The notes under the pieces are model-generated. The model ran no database searches, was not told the DNA's origin, and was given only the letters and a program-made list of their open reading frames with translations. This document shows positions 1 to 9,700 of a stretch of DNA of 14,598 nucleotides, piece after piece. The stretch comes from Prasinococcaceae sp. CCMP 1430 (taxonomy: Eukaryota > Prasinodermophyta > Palmophyllophyceae > Prasinococcales > Prasinococcaceae). The stretch is taken from positions 391,141 to 405,738 of the forward strand of contig RQSC01000015.1 in the NCBI GenBank assembly GCA_013416795.1, in the 5' to 3' direction. The first letter of the stretch is position 1, and each line of letters begins with the position of its first letter. Made by a program: the position numbers and the translations under genes.

Positions 1-18
1 GGGGGGGGGGAAGGGGCG

Positions 19-1546
19 ATGGAGGACGCGGGCGGCGCGAAGTCGGAGGAGGCGGCGTTCTTCGAGCTCTTCGTGCCGGGGCGGCTGTGCCTGTTCGGCG
101 AGCACTCGGATTGGGCGGGGGCGCACCGCCGCGACAACGCAGGCATCCGCCCGGGGCGCACGCTCGTCGCCGGCACGCAGCAGGGGCTCTTCGCGCGCTG
201 CCGCAGGCTCAAGGAGAACGTGCTCAAGCTGACTTCCGTCCGCGAGGATGGCACACTGGAGGGGCCCTTTGAGGTGAGGCGGTGCCGGAAGAGCGGCTCG
301 CGAAGTGATCCCGCACGCACGCTAACCAGCCGACTCGGGCCCCGCGTCTGCACACAACCCGCTCTCGGCAGGTCCCCCTCCATCCACATGCCCTCCTGTC
401 GGTTGCGCAGGCGGGTGGCTTCTGGTCCTACGGTTGCGGAACGGCGTACCACCTGCTCACCAACCACCGCGTGGGCGGCCTGGAGGTGCATAACTACCGC
501 ACGACGCTGCCCCTGCGCAAGGGCCTGAGCTCGAGTGCGGCCTTCTGCGTGCTCATCGCCAAGGCCTTCGGACTGTGCTACGGGCTGCACCTCACCACGC
601 GCGGCGAAATGGAGTACGCCTACCAAGGCGAGATCACCACGCCCAGCCGCTGCGGACGCATGGACCAGGCGTGCGCCTACGGCTCGACGATGGTCACCAT
701 GACGTACGACGCCGACCTGCTCCATGTGGAGCGCCTGCGCGTCGCGGCGGACCTGCACCTGGTCCTCGTCGACCTCTGCGCGGCAAAGTGCACGACGACC
801 ATTCTGCGCGAGCTGCAACGCGGCTTCCCGCACCCGGCCGACGACGTGCAGCGCGGCGTGCACGAGCTGCTGGGCGCCACCAACGAGCGCGTCGTGGCGC
901 AGGCCGAGGCCGCACTGGCAGCCGGCGACCTGGAGACGCTTGGCGCGCTCATGACGCACGCACAAGATCGGTTCGACGCGCTAGCGGGGCCCGCGTGCCC
1001 CGAAGAGCTCGTCGCACCGGTGCTCCATCGCACTCTCGCGCACGCGGCGCTGCATCCGCATATACACGGGGCCAAGGGCGTAGGTTCGCAGGGAGACGGC
1101 ACGGCGCAGTTCCTGTGCAAGGTCAGAGCGAGCGCGCGAACGCTCTCGCCTGCTCCTGGGTGCACGTGCTGCGTGGGCGTGCGCTGACCCGCGCGACTTT
1201 CGGCCCCACCCCGGCCGCGCTTGCTACTCCCGCCGCGCTCCCGCCACTGCCACTGCCGAACCGGCAGTCAGCAGCGGACGCGGAGGCGGTGTGCGAGATC
1301 ATTGAGCGAGAGCTCAGCATGAAACCGCTGCGTCTAACAATTGCGGCCAACTTCGAGCACGTGGGGGAAGTCCCCGAGTCGCCGCACAACCCAGGCCCCG
1401 TGGGTGTTGGGCCATTCGCAAACGGCGGCGGCGCGCCCGGCGACGAGCCGTACCACCCCGACGTGTCTAATGACAGCGCCTCCAAGGTCGAGGCTCTGCA
1501 GGCAGAAGTCGCAAGGCTGCGCGCAGAGCTCGCCGCCGCGCGGTGA
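19..1546 (+). CDS. GHMP-family sugar kinase, three exons (414 aa)
   Basis: Exons are 19-273, 411-1121 and 1268-1546; all junctions are GT-AG and phase 0, giving 414 residues. The ATG at 19 is the first in frame, just before the conserved start of the fold. GHMP motif 1 is GRLCLFGEHSDWAG (about residues 21-34). Motif 2 is LPLRKGLSSSAA (118-129), the ATP phosphate-binding loop. SRCGRMDQ follows, with D170 matching the catalytic Asp of galactokinase-type enzymes. The glycine-rich motif 3, GVGSQGDGTAQF, sits at about 308-319. The family phosphorylates a sugar or related alcohol with ATP, probably in the cytosol. GEHSDW replaces the GEHTDY typical of galactokinase, so the substrate is unknown; galactose, arabinose, fucose or another sugar are all possible. 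After the fold comes a Gly/Pro/Asn-rich linker and a short C-terminal coiled coil (KVEALQAEVARLRAELAAAR) not usual for galactokinases. The family call is firm; the substrate is not assigned. Confidence 0.88.
274..410 (+). other. Intron 1 of the GHMP kinase (137 nt)
   Basis: Donor GAG|GTGAGG and acceptor TTGCGCAG|GCG. It joins codon GAG (271-273) to GCG (411-413) in phase 0 and links GHMP motif 1 to the conserved GGFWSYG segment. Reading through it breaks the family alignment. Confidence 0.85.
1122..1267 (+). other. Intron 2 of the GHMP kinase (146 nt)
   Basis: Donor AAG|GTCAGA follows GTAQFLCK. The acceptor CGGCAG|TCAGCA is preceded by a C-rich tract. Of the three AGs at 1266-1274 only the one ending at 1267 keeps the downstream frame, which continues into a helix (AEAVCEIIERELSM) and a strand (LRLTIAA) expected at the end of the GHMP C-terminal domain. 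Confidence 0.8.
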
Positions 1547-1784
1547 CACTTGTGTGACCGCCATCGGGCGTCGCCGCGCGCGCTGCTGATCCCGAGCGCC
1601 TCGGCAATCGCATGTACGTGTACACCAAATATATTACGTTGGCTCATTTAGCACGCCTGCGCGTGCATGGGCCCGCGCGTGCTTGGCAGCGGCCGCATAT
1701 GCAGCGTCCGCGCGAGGCCGTCGGCCTTGAGGCGCCTGCCCGCGTGCATTCCAGCGGCATACCCACGCGGCGCATCTGCTGCGT
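1547..1784. other. Convergent 3' spacer between the GHMP kinase and tomosyn genes
   Basis: These 238 nt separate two stop codons facing each other and must hold both 3' ends. The only AT-rich patch is about 1625-1650 (ACCAAATATATTACG), a plausible but unproven 3'-end signal. The stretch around 1656-1682 repeats GCGCGTGC. I see no ORF or RNA gene. Confidence 0.5.
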
Positions 1785-1955
1785 TTAGAACCATCCGCCG
1801 CGCTTGTGCTTTTCTGCGAGCTGTTTCGCGAGGTCGGCGAAGTTAGCGGCGTCCTGCTCCATCTCGGCCGTCCGTTGGTCGATCCGACTGAGCTTCTCGC
1901 CCCGCTCAGCGAGCCGGTCGCGCGCCTCTCCTAGTGCCGACTGCAGCTCGCCCTG
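1785..1955 (-). other. Separate last exon of the tomosyn-like gene: R-SNARE helix
   Basis: Read on the minus strand from 1955, this short exon encodes 56 residues and a TAA stop (1787-1785). The helix matches synaptobrevin layer spacing: the zero-layer Arg lies in AERGEKL (R1224), followed by L1228, I1231, T1235, M1238, A1242, F1245, A1249 and L1252 at the expected +1 to +8 layer positions. The tail KHKRGGWF resembles the juxtamembrane end of VAMP, but no transmembrane segment follows. Without this exon the long frame would run into about 47 unrelated residues ending at 1975. The exon is too short to stand out as an independent ORF. Confidence 0.87.
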
Positions 1956-4900
1956 CTAATGAGCGCGCGTATAGTCAGTGAGGGCACCGCCATGGCTTGT
2001 CTCGTCGCAAATGGTGCGCGTCACATAGTTTGCGGCAATCATGCTGTGCCTGCATCTGCAGCGCGCCGCGATGTTCGCATGCGCCTCGCATCTGATCGCG
2101 CGGCCGCGCTCTCACCTCCTTGTTGATCCTGGGCCTGCCGTACGCCTCGCGGATCTCATCGGCGCTCTTGTTCTGCCCCCCACGAGGATTAGCGCGCCGC
2201 TCGCGCTCCTGGGCATCGAAAAGCTCTCTCCGCGCCGATGCCTCAGCGGCCTTTGCCTTGGCCTGCGCGCTCGCCTCGGCGCGCGCGGCGTCAATCCTCT
2301 TCTGCAACTTTTTTGCCTCGGCCTCGTCGAGAGCGGTGGCACCCAGCACGTCCGCGAGGTCGCCAGCAACCACAGCGGCTGGCGGCGGATAAGCTCTCGA
2401 CGTCGAAGCAGCGGCAGCCCCGGCGCTCATCTTGTCCTTGATGCGGCCGAACAGCCCGCGTTTGGCCTTTGCTGCCGCCGCCGCGGCCATCTCCTGGGCG
2501 TGCTTCTCAGACGCAGCCTCTGACGCGCGCCCCTGCGCCGCCTGCGCCGCCTGCGCGATGGCCGTCGCGGCAGCGGCCTCGCCTGCCATGCCCGCCTGTG
2601 CGAGCTGCGGGTCGAAGGCCCTCTTGCCGTTCAAATCAGGCGCGGCTGCAAAAATCTCGAGGACGTGCACGCCGTCCTCAGGCGTAGCGAGCGCAAGCGC
2701 TCCCGTAGTGGCGTCTAGACATGTTGCGTCCATCGGCGCAGGATCGCCGTGTCCGTTCAACTCGCAGAGGCCCACCGCGTCCGCAAACGACGAGGCACCA
2801 AGAGGCCTCATGCCTGGCATGGAAATCAGCTTCAGCATCCCCGCCTTGCTGCGAGCTACGATGGCCCCGCCCGCCGACAGCGAGAGCGATTCAGGCGGGC
2901 AGACGGCGCCCGCCCACTCCCACACCTCGCCTTCCTCAGCGGCGCACTTGAATAGGGCGGAACCCTTGTCCGCGATTCCCGTCATCTCTTTCGCAGCGTA
3001 CAGGCGAGCGGTGTTGTGTGACACGACGACCACGAAAGCTGGGTCGGCCGTAGCCTCGTCCGTCGCCTCGGACCTCGGCGTCGCCCCGGCCGCACCATCC
3101 GCACCCATCCATGGCAGGCTCGGCACCGCAGCCCGCGCGGCCATTGCTCGTCCGTCAGCGTCGAGCACTTCGAGCGTTCGGCCGACCCCGCTCGCTTTCG
3201 GTGTGATGGTGCCAATGAGATTCTTTCCCTCCTCTTCGACGCCAATGCAAAACGCGGTGCCGTCAGCCGCGAGGGCGTAAACGGCAAGCGCGCGCCTCTC
3301 CTCGTCGACGAGGTTGTGCAGCCTGTCGCTCGCGGCTGCCGCGGGGTCGTGGGGGCTCGCGTCGTCGCCGTCGCCGATGGGAGATTTCGGAGTGGCCGCG
3401 CAAGCTGGCTGTGGCGCGAGGCGCAGCGACGCCAGTCCCTGCGTGCCGCACTGCGAGCGAAAGAGGATACGCCCAGCGGCCAGGTCGGTCACGGCGAGTA
3501 AATTCGCATCGTCACCGGTCACAACGATGCCGGCCGCACCCCCCACTGCCGCGCAGCGCACCGCCCTCTTGTGCGCACTGATCGACGCCACGTACTGAAA
3601 GCCCGGCATGGCAGTGACCTCATCCTCGTCCTCCTTGTATGCGGCTGGGCGCTCCCCAGCGACGTCGTTGGCGCCGATGTGCACGCGCGTAAACAGACGC
3701 GCGTCGTCGCTGTACACGAACACGCGCACGGCACCGTCCTGGTAGCCGACCACGAGGATGCCGGAAACAGGGCAAAGCTGTAGGCACGTCACCGCCGCGA
3801 GGTCATCCATGCCGACGTCTGCTGTGTTCGGTGAGCAGGCAATGACCCTGCCGTTGGCATCCCAGAAGTTGAGCGTGCCATCTCGGTGGCCAGTGATGAG
3901 CAGCCTGCTGGCCACGACCGCGGCGGCTACCGACGGCTGCGGTGTCAGCGCCCCTCCTGTGACTGGCCACGCGCCCCCGCTGGGGAGTTCCGGACAAGGA
4001 AGGCCCTGGAATTCGCCCGCATCGGCAAGCGCCTCGACACTCAGCCCGCATCCGCCCTGCGTCCCGTCGCAGTGGCACATAGCAAGCGCGGTCACGGGCG
4101 ACGCCAGCGCGGGCAGCAGCGGGACCGGGATCTCTGGCTCGACGGCAGCAGCAGCATGCTCAGAACCCTCGCTGTCTGTGTCGTCCTCGCGCAAGGCCGC
4201 GACTGCCTCGCGCTGTCCCGGCGTGAGGGGCTCCAGCACGGGGTCCAAAGCGGGCTTTGCCTCGGGTAGGGCAGTGGTCGGCCCCTCGTCGTGCACGTGC
4301 AGCTGCCCGCCCTCCGTGAGCGTGATGATGCTTGACACCGCTGCACAGGCCGGCAGGCCGCCCGGCCCTGGCCCCGGCTCGGAGACAACTTCGAAGTCGT
4401 TGACGTGCCCGAACCACACGAGCCTGTGGGGCGGGGGTAGCGCAGGCGGCAGGAGGGTCCGGACGGGCGCGGGCGAGGCGGGGGGGCTAGGGCTGCCGCT
4501 GGCCGCGCTGGCCACGGCGGGGGGCGGCGGGCTCGCACAGCCGCCATCCGCGGCCACGTGATCGCCGAGCGCGATGGGGACGGCGGTGATGGCCTCCATC
4601 TCGTCCTCTGGCTGGCCGCCAAGGCAGTACAGCCAAGCCACGTCGGCTCGCGACGCGCCCGCGGCGCGCACGGCAACGACGGGGGCGCAGTGTCTCGGCA
4701 CGGCGCCTGCATGCAGCGGGACTCGCCTGAGCGGGGTGGCCGGCGTCGGCTCCGCCAGCACCGGCGCCATTGCGTCCGCCATGGACCAGAGCCACACGTC
4801 GCCGGCTGAGTAGCCGGCAACGGCGAGCCCCGCCGTCCCATTTGGGACCCAGTCGGCGTCGGTGAGGTGCAGCGTGCGCGCAAGCGCGGCGAGGCGGTCC

Positions 4901-5733
4901 AGCGCGTCCTGGTCGCCGGACCGAGCCCCCGCGATCATGGCCTCCGGCGGGGGTGGGACCTCGGCTGCGGCCTGCGGCCGGCGCGCCGGCAGGTCCCACG
5001 ATATGAGTGAGCAATCCGCGAATGCGAGCAAGAGCCTGCGCGCCTCGGCGCCCGGCTGGGGGCGGATCGCAACGAGCGCGCGCCTGCCGCCGAAGCCATC
5101 GCCCTCCACCTCGTCGCCGCTGCTCTTGCCGGCGCCAGTGGCCTCAGCGTGCGTGACGCAGTAAGGCAGTAGTCGCACTGCGGGCGGCTTCGGCTGCCCC
5201 GCCGCGCGAGCACCAGTGTTTGCGCCGCCACCACCTGCCGTGCCGGCCGCGCCGGTGGCCATGACGGCGCCGCCCCGTGCCTCGACGACGCGCAGCGTGC
5301 CGTCGACGCAGCCCGCGTAGAAGTATGGCTTCCCGGGCGCCCCCGCCAGCGAGACGATGTCCGCATCGAGCTCGATGCTGGCGTGCCTCTGCAGTGAGCA
5401 CAGCTCCCACACGTCGAGACGCCGTGCGCCCACGGCGCCGGCGAGCAGCGCGCTATGGCGCGCGAATGCGAGCTTCCTCACTGGCTCGGCGGACCCGGCG
5501 AGCAGCCTGGCGTCCACCCCCTTCTGGGCGTCGCCGAAGAGCTTGACGACGCCGTCGTGGGCGCCCACCGCGAGCAGGCGCTGCGTGGGGTCGTGCGCTA
5601 CGCACGTCGCCCTGCGCGGCGCGCCGGTGTGCGCCGCGCCGCGCACGCACACGTCTCCCGCCTCGGCGCCGCGCCCCTCGGCGAGCTGCGCCGTGTCGCG
5701 CTGCGCCACCTTGCGCCTGAACGCCGACCGCAT
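1785..5733 (-). CDS. Tomosyn / STXBP5 / Sro7-like WD40 protein with C-terminal R-SNARE motif (about 1262 aa)
   Basis: Exons, in transcript order, are 5733-2116 and 1955-1785. The start is the first in-frame ATG; the frame is open upstream to a stop at 5922-5920 but holds only non-ATG codons such as GTG at 5802. Beta-propeller repeats run through most of the protein, for example LLAVGAHDGVVKLFG (53-67), HVNDFEVV (about 445) and LLITGHRDGTLNFWDANG (about 609-627). Pro/Ala/Ser-rich insertions break up the propellers. An Ala/Lys-rich coiled coil leads to KSADEIREAYGR (1189-1200), a motif seen just before the SNARE helix in plant-type tomosyns. Exon 2 supplies the R-SNARE helix and ends GGWF with no membrane segment, as in tomosyn. 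The family binds syntaxin/SNAP-25-type Q-SNAREs and regulates exocytosis at the cytosolic membrane face. Further in-frame introns inside the long exon cannot be excluded. Confidence 0.85.
1956..2115 (-). other. Intron of the tomosyn-like gene (160 or 163 nt, NAGNAG acceptor)
   Basis: Donor GAG|GTGAGA at 2115-2114 lies right after KSADEIREAYGRPRINKE. The acceptor reads TTAGCAG|GGC on the minus strand, so two AGs three bases apart can be used, adding or dropping one Gln. Both keep phase 0. Confidence 0.82.
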
Positions 5734-5946
5734 CGCTGGAAAAGGCGCGGCGCGGCGGCGGCGCCCCACCTGCCCTCCGGGCGCCGCCGGCTGGGGCTCC
5801 ACACATTCATCCGAAGCTACGGCCGATGTTCCCCTGCCCCCCGCGTGCCCACCCGCTTTTCCGCGCGCGCAGCAGAGCTGTTCGTTCGCGCCGGCGGGCG
5901 TGCGCGCAACAGACCAACTCTAAGAAGCTTCTCCTTGTTACACTGC

Positions 5947-5976
5947 CTGATGGCTGACTGCCAGCTGATGGCTGAC
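5947..5976. repeat. Two direct copies of CTGATGGCTGAC, 18-nt period
   Basis: CTGATGGCTGAC occurs at 5947-5958 and 5965-5976. Related CTGGCTGGCTGACTGACCG (6002-6020) and CTGACTGGCTGACTGC (6159-6174) lie nearby, so the spacer contains a degenerate tetranucleotide-like CTGA/CTGG repeat family. The function is unknown; it could be simple-sequence drift or clustered binding sites. Confidence 0.6.
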
Positions 5977-6483
5977 GCAGGCTGCGGACTGCCGGCTCGG
6001 ACTGGCTGGCTGACTGACCGATGATTTAACCCTGCATTCCGGATTTCCGATCGGTCGGATCGGCGGCGCGTCCGAAGCGTCCCCCGGCCGCATCCGTGGC
6101 TGGGTGTACTGGCTGGCCGGCTGGACGGGCTTGCTGGCGTCCGGCGTCGGACGGGCCGCTGACTGGCTGACTGCATGCGCTTGGGTGGGGAGGAGCGGCA
6201 TGCGGCGATGCTTGGTTGGCACCTGCTTGCTCTTGGTTCGTTCGTGCGGTAGGGATGCTCGCGTGGTTGGCGGCGGCGCGTTCCCCCTCGCGCGCGCTCG
6301 CTGGCGATCGGTGGGTCGGTCGCACGGGCGAACCAACCGAGCGCGCGCGAATTTCGAACGCTCGCAGGCAAGCTGTACGCCGCCGCAGCGGCTGCGGCGC
6401 CAGCCAGGCCGGGGCGCCAGCCGACAGACGCCAGCGCCGGGGAACGGGCGGGGGCGAGGCGCAAAGGGTGGAGCATGCGCGAT

Positions 6484-6537
6484 GGGCGGGTCATGGGTGG
6501 GCGGCGCGGGGGGGGTTGGAGGTGGGGTTGGTTGGGG
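6484..6537 (+). repeat. G-rich tract with a G-quadruplex-type pattern
   Basis: GGGCGGGTCATGGGTGGG (6484-6501) fits four runs of three G with loops of 1, 4 and 1 nt. An 8-G run (6508-6515) and several GG/GGGG runs follow. It lies about 230-290 nt upstream of the large kinase start, on that gene's coding strand. Folding in vivo is inference. Confidence 0.5.
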
Positions 6538-6769
6538 ACAGCGACAGGGAGAGGCCTGAATGGCACCGTCGGGAGCGGGGGGGCGGACGATGCATGGGGG
6601 TGGGGGTGAGCGCCCGGCCAGCGGTGCGGCGCGCTCCCACACCCCGCCGCGCGAGCAGCGAGCAGCGCGCGAGCGGGGGCGAGGGGGAGCGGGCCTGGGA
6701 GGCCCGCCCCGGCGGGCCCCCTCGCTCCCGAAGGGCTAGGGGTGGCGTGGGCCGGGGGTGGGTCGGTAG

Positions 6770-9700
6770 ATGGGTAGTAGTAGAGGGGGGGGAGGGACTG
6801 GCGTGATGCAGTCGCCGGGGAAGCCCGAGCGGCTGCTCGCCATCACAGTCGGCGTCGGCGGATGCTGCTCAAATGCGAAGGAGGTTGTCATCCCGTACGT
6901 GGACAGAGCCGCAGTTGCGGCGGACTCGGCGGAGCCTGGGGGGCAGTGGGCGGACGCCGTCGTGCCCAGAGGCAAGCACGTCCAGCTCTTTGCCGTGCTC
7001 GGCAGGGGCGGCGGCGGCGCTACCGCGGTCGAGCTGCGCGCGGCATGGCGGCTAACCACGGCCATCGGTGCGTCGCGAGTGAATCTCGGAGGCAGCACGG
7101 ACACCCACTTCAGCCTGCCGGGCGACAGCAAGCGCGGCGCGCCGCGCGTGCGTCTGCAGTCGCGCGGCGCCGCCGCCGCCCTCTTCGATGCGCACGAGCA
7201 GCTGCTCCCACGCGCAGACGCGCTCGTCGCCGACGCGGCCAGGCATCGCTGCTGCGTGGACGCCACCGCCGCGCAGATCGACGCGGAGGCACTGCTGAGG
7301 TACCAGGGCGCCGTCATCTGCCTCGGGCCCGACGCCGTGCAACAAGGCTCGGCTGGAAGCTTCCACGCTGAGGTGGAGGCGCACGCACTGTGCGCGACGG
7401 CAATCTGCGTCTTCTTCCCAGCGCACAGGGCAGCCGAGGTGCTCGCGCTCTCGCCCGCGGATCAGCTCACGCCCACCAAGGTGCGCGCCCGCTACCCCAG
7501 CACGCGCGCGAACGCGCGAGCATGCTGCGCTCGGATGCGATTGCTGACTTGTGCGCACATGGACCCTCGTAGGACGGCGGTGGGTCGTACGGCGCCTCTG
7601 TAAACGCGTCTGCGCCACGCGGGGGGGGAGGCGACGAGTACATCGACGCGAGTTGCGACCCTGCGCGCCCAGCCGCCATGGGCGGCGCGCCCGCCGTCGG
7701 TGTGGTCCGCTTTGGCTTCGAGTGGGCGACCGCGCGCGTGCGGGTGCGCGTCGAGCACGCCGGCACAGCAAACAGGTCCCTGAGCGTGCTCCTGCAGGGC
7801 ATGGCCGACGGTGGGTGCTCCATTAGCGCCATGGTGGCCAAGCTGCTCGGCACGCCACCACCTGGCGTCGGCGCCGATCAGCGACTCCGCACGGATGTGG
7901 TGCCCCCCGGCGAGGACCGAACACAGTCACCGATGTCGCTCATGGCGGCCTTGGAGGGTTCTGCCAGCGCCGAAGACACCCACGTGGCGCTCATGGCGCC
8001 TGTGTCCGACGTGCGTGAGGAGGCAGCGCGCTACACTGCGTTGCTCGCGCGTTTGCTGGAGGCGGACGATCGTCCATCCGCATTGGCCGCGCGGCTGGCA
8101 GCCGAGGGCGTGGCGGAAATTGCATGCGCGCGAGTGATTGCATTGAGCCCGCAATTCGCGCAGCGCGCGGAAGCAGCAATTCAAACCGCAGACAAGGAGG
8201 TGGCCGAGGCAAAGGTCGACGAGGAGACGGCCAGCCCCGCCAGCAGTAGACACGGGGAGGTGACGGCGCTGGGCGCCGCCGGCGCGACTGCGAATCATGC
8301 AACTGATGGTACGGGCGAGGGCTCCAGCGACGCGTCGGAGAGCCAGGCACCTCTGCCGGAGGAGCACGCTCCCGCAATGGAACCCGGGCGCGTGCCAGAG
8401 AATGCGGACTACGCCGTTGGCGGCGGCGCTGGGCACGGCAGCAGCGCCCGGCCGCTCCCTACGCTGTCCCTGTCGAGGACGCGTCCGGGCGGCGCAGCGT
8501 CGACGCCCGTACCGCGCCTGGCGCTGCCTCAAAGCTCTGTACCAGAGGCCTCGGCAGGTCCACTCACACGATCGACGCGGCGCACGATGTCAACTGATCG
8601 ACGACGCGCAGAGCTGCCGAAGGGCGCCCGCACCGTTGCTGCGCTGAGAGCAAGTGCTGACGCCCCGAGATTGTCCTTGGGTGCGCTGCCGACGCCGCGG
8701 TCGTTGAGCTCCCATCGATCGCTGTCGCTCTCGCAACGCGGCCCGGCGAGCGCTAAAGAAGAGCTGTCGGCCGTCGCTCGGCATTTAGGCCGCACGCAAG
8801 CCGCAGCGGCGCTTGCCGCTGTCGCAGCCAGCCGCGTGCCCTTCGTTGGTAGTGTTTCTAGGAGCGGTGGTGCCAGCTATGCCGCTGCGACGCCCGCGCG
8901 GCCGGCGCCGACACGAACGACGCCGATGGGGGCAAGCTCTGCGGGACCGGTGATTGCTCGGCCCGTGGCTGAGAGCTGGCGCATCTTCTGTGACTCGGCA
9001 GTGTACAAGGCAAAGGTTGCTCTGTTGCGAATCATCGCTGTGCTCCTGCGTGCGCTGGACGACGGGCATATGCCCGAACATCACGAAAACGCCAGTGCAT
9101 CGAGCGCTTTCCTGCCAACACTCGCGTGCGTGGTCTTGGCCGATTGGGACCTGCTCCAACGCCGGGGAGGGCTCGCAAATGCGACAGCAACATTTCGCGT
9201 TGCGGCGTGCTCGGTGCTGGCGGCGTATCCCGCAAGAGCGATGCCCATCCCTGACGATGCAGCGACGGGACTAATCGCGGCTCCTGCCGTTGCCCTCGCC
9301 GGCGTCCAGGTCAAGACCGCCGTGGGAGGGCATGCTGCAATCGCTTACGTGCAGCGTCTTCTTGGGCGAATTCTGACCACCACCGGCTCGAGACGCACGG
9401 CGAGCGCCATCAGCGGCGCTAACAGTAGTGCCGGCGGCCGAGCCGCCAAGGACAGTGGCGTCATGTCCGCCGTCCGCTCAGCGCTGATTCTTCTCCTGGA
9501 AATCCTGCGCGCGTGCCCTGGTGGCCGCGTCAAAAACTCCGAGGAATCACAAGGTCGAAGCGTGCGTGCGAGTCTCGCGAGGGAGGCCCTTGACCGCTGC
9601 AGCGATCACTTGCAGAAGGTGCGGCGCCTCGTCATGGAGTCGCGACGGGCAGAGAGCGCGTCAGGCCGCAAAGCGGCGCCGCTATACACCCATACAGCAG

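Larger units (their letters stand above)
5734..6769. promoter_or_regulatory. Divergent intergenic region between the tomosyn-like and large kinase genes
   Basis: About 1 kb with no convincing coding frame; the six-frame ORFs crossing it are Arg/Pro/Ala-rich and contain no recognised motif. It must carry the 5' ends of both flanking genes. The tomosyn-proximal half holds CTGACTGG-like repeats and a GATCGGTCGGATCGG patch near 6049-6063. The kinase-proximal half (about 6420-6769) is strongly G-rich on the + strand. I see no clear TATA box. An upstream non-coding or short coding exon cannot be excluded. Confidence 0.45.

Noticed and set aside
1975-2115. C-terminal residues of the long tomosyn frame (after RINKE to the stop at 1975)
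   Set aside because: They follow a GTGAGA donor and resemble nothing; the spliced alternative gives a textbook R-SNARE helix.
2432-4561. Plus-strand open frames of 267-282 residues antisense to the tomosyn-like gene
   Set aside because: Composition is the low-complexity mirror of the minus-strand coding frame, with no domains; the minus strand carries WD40 repeats.
5734-5802. Extension of the tomosyn-like protein to a GTG at 5802
   Set aside because: It starts at a non-ATG codon; the first in-frame ATG is at 5733 and the added residues are Arg/Pro-rich without similarity to the family N-terminus.
5817-6642. Overlapping open frames in the divergent spacer (up to 249 residues)
   Set aside because: Arg/Pro/Ala-rich translations with no recognisable fold, overlapping one another on both strands; they derive from GC-rich and repeat sequence.
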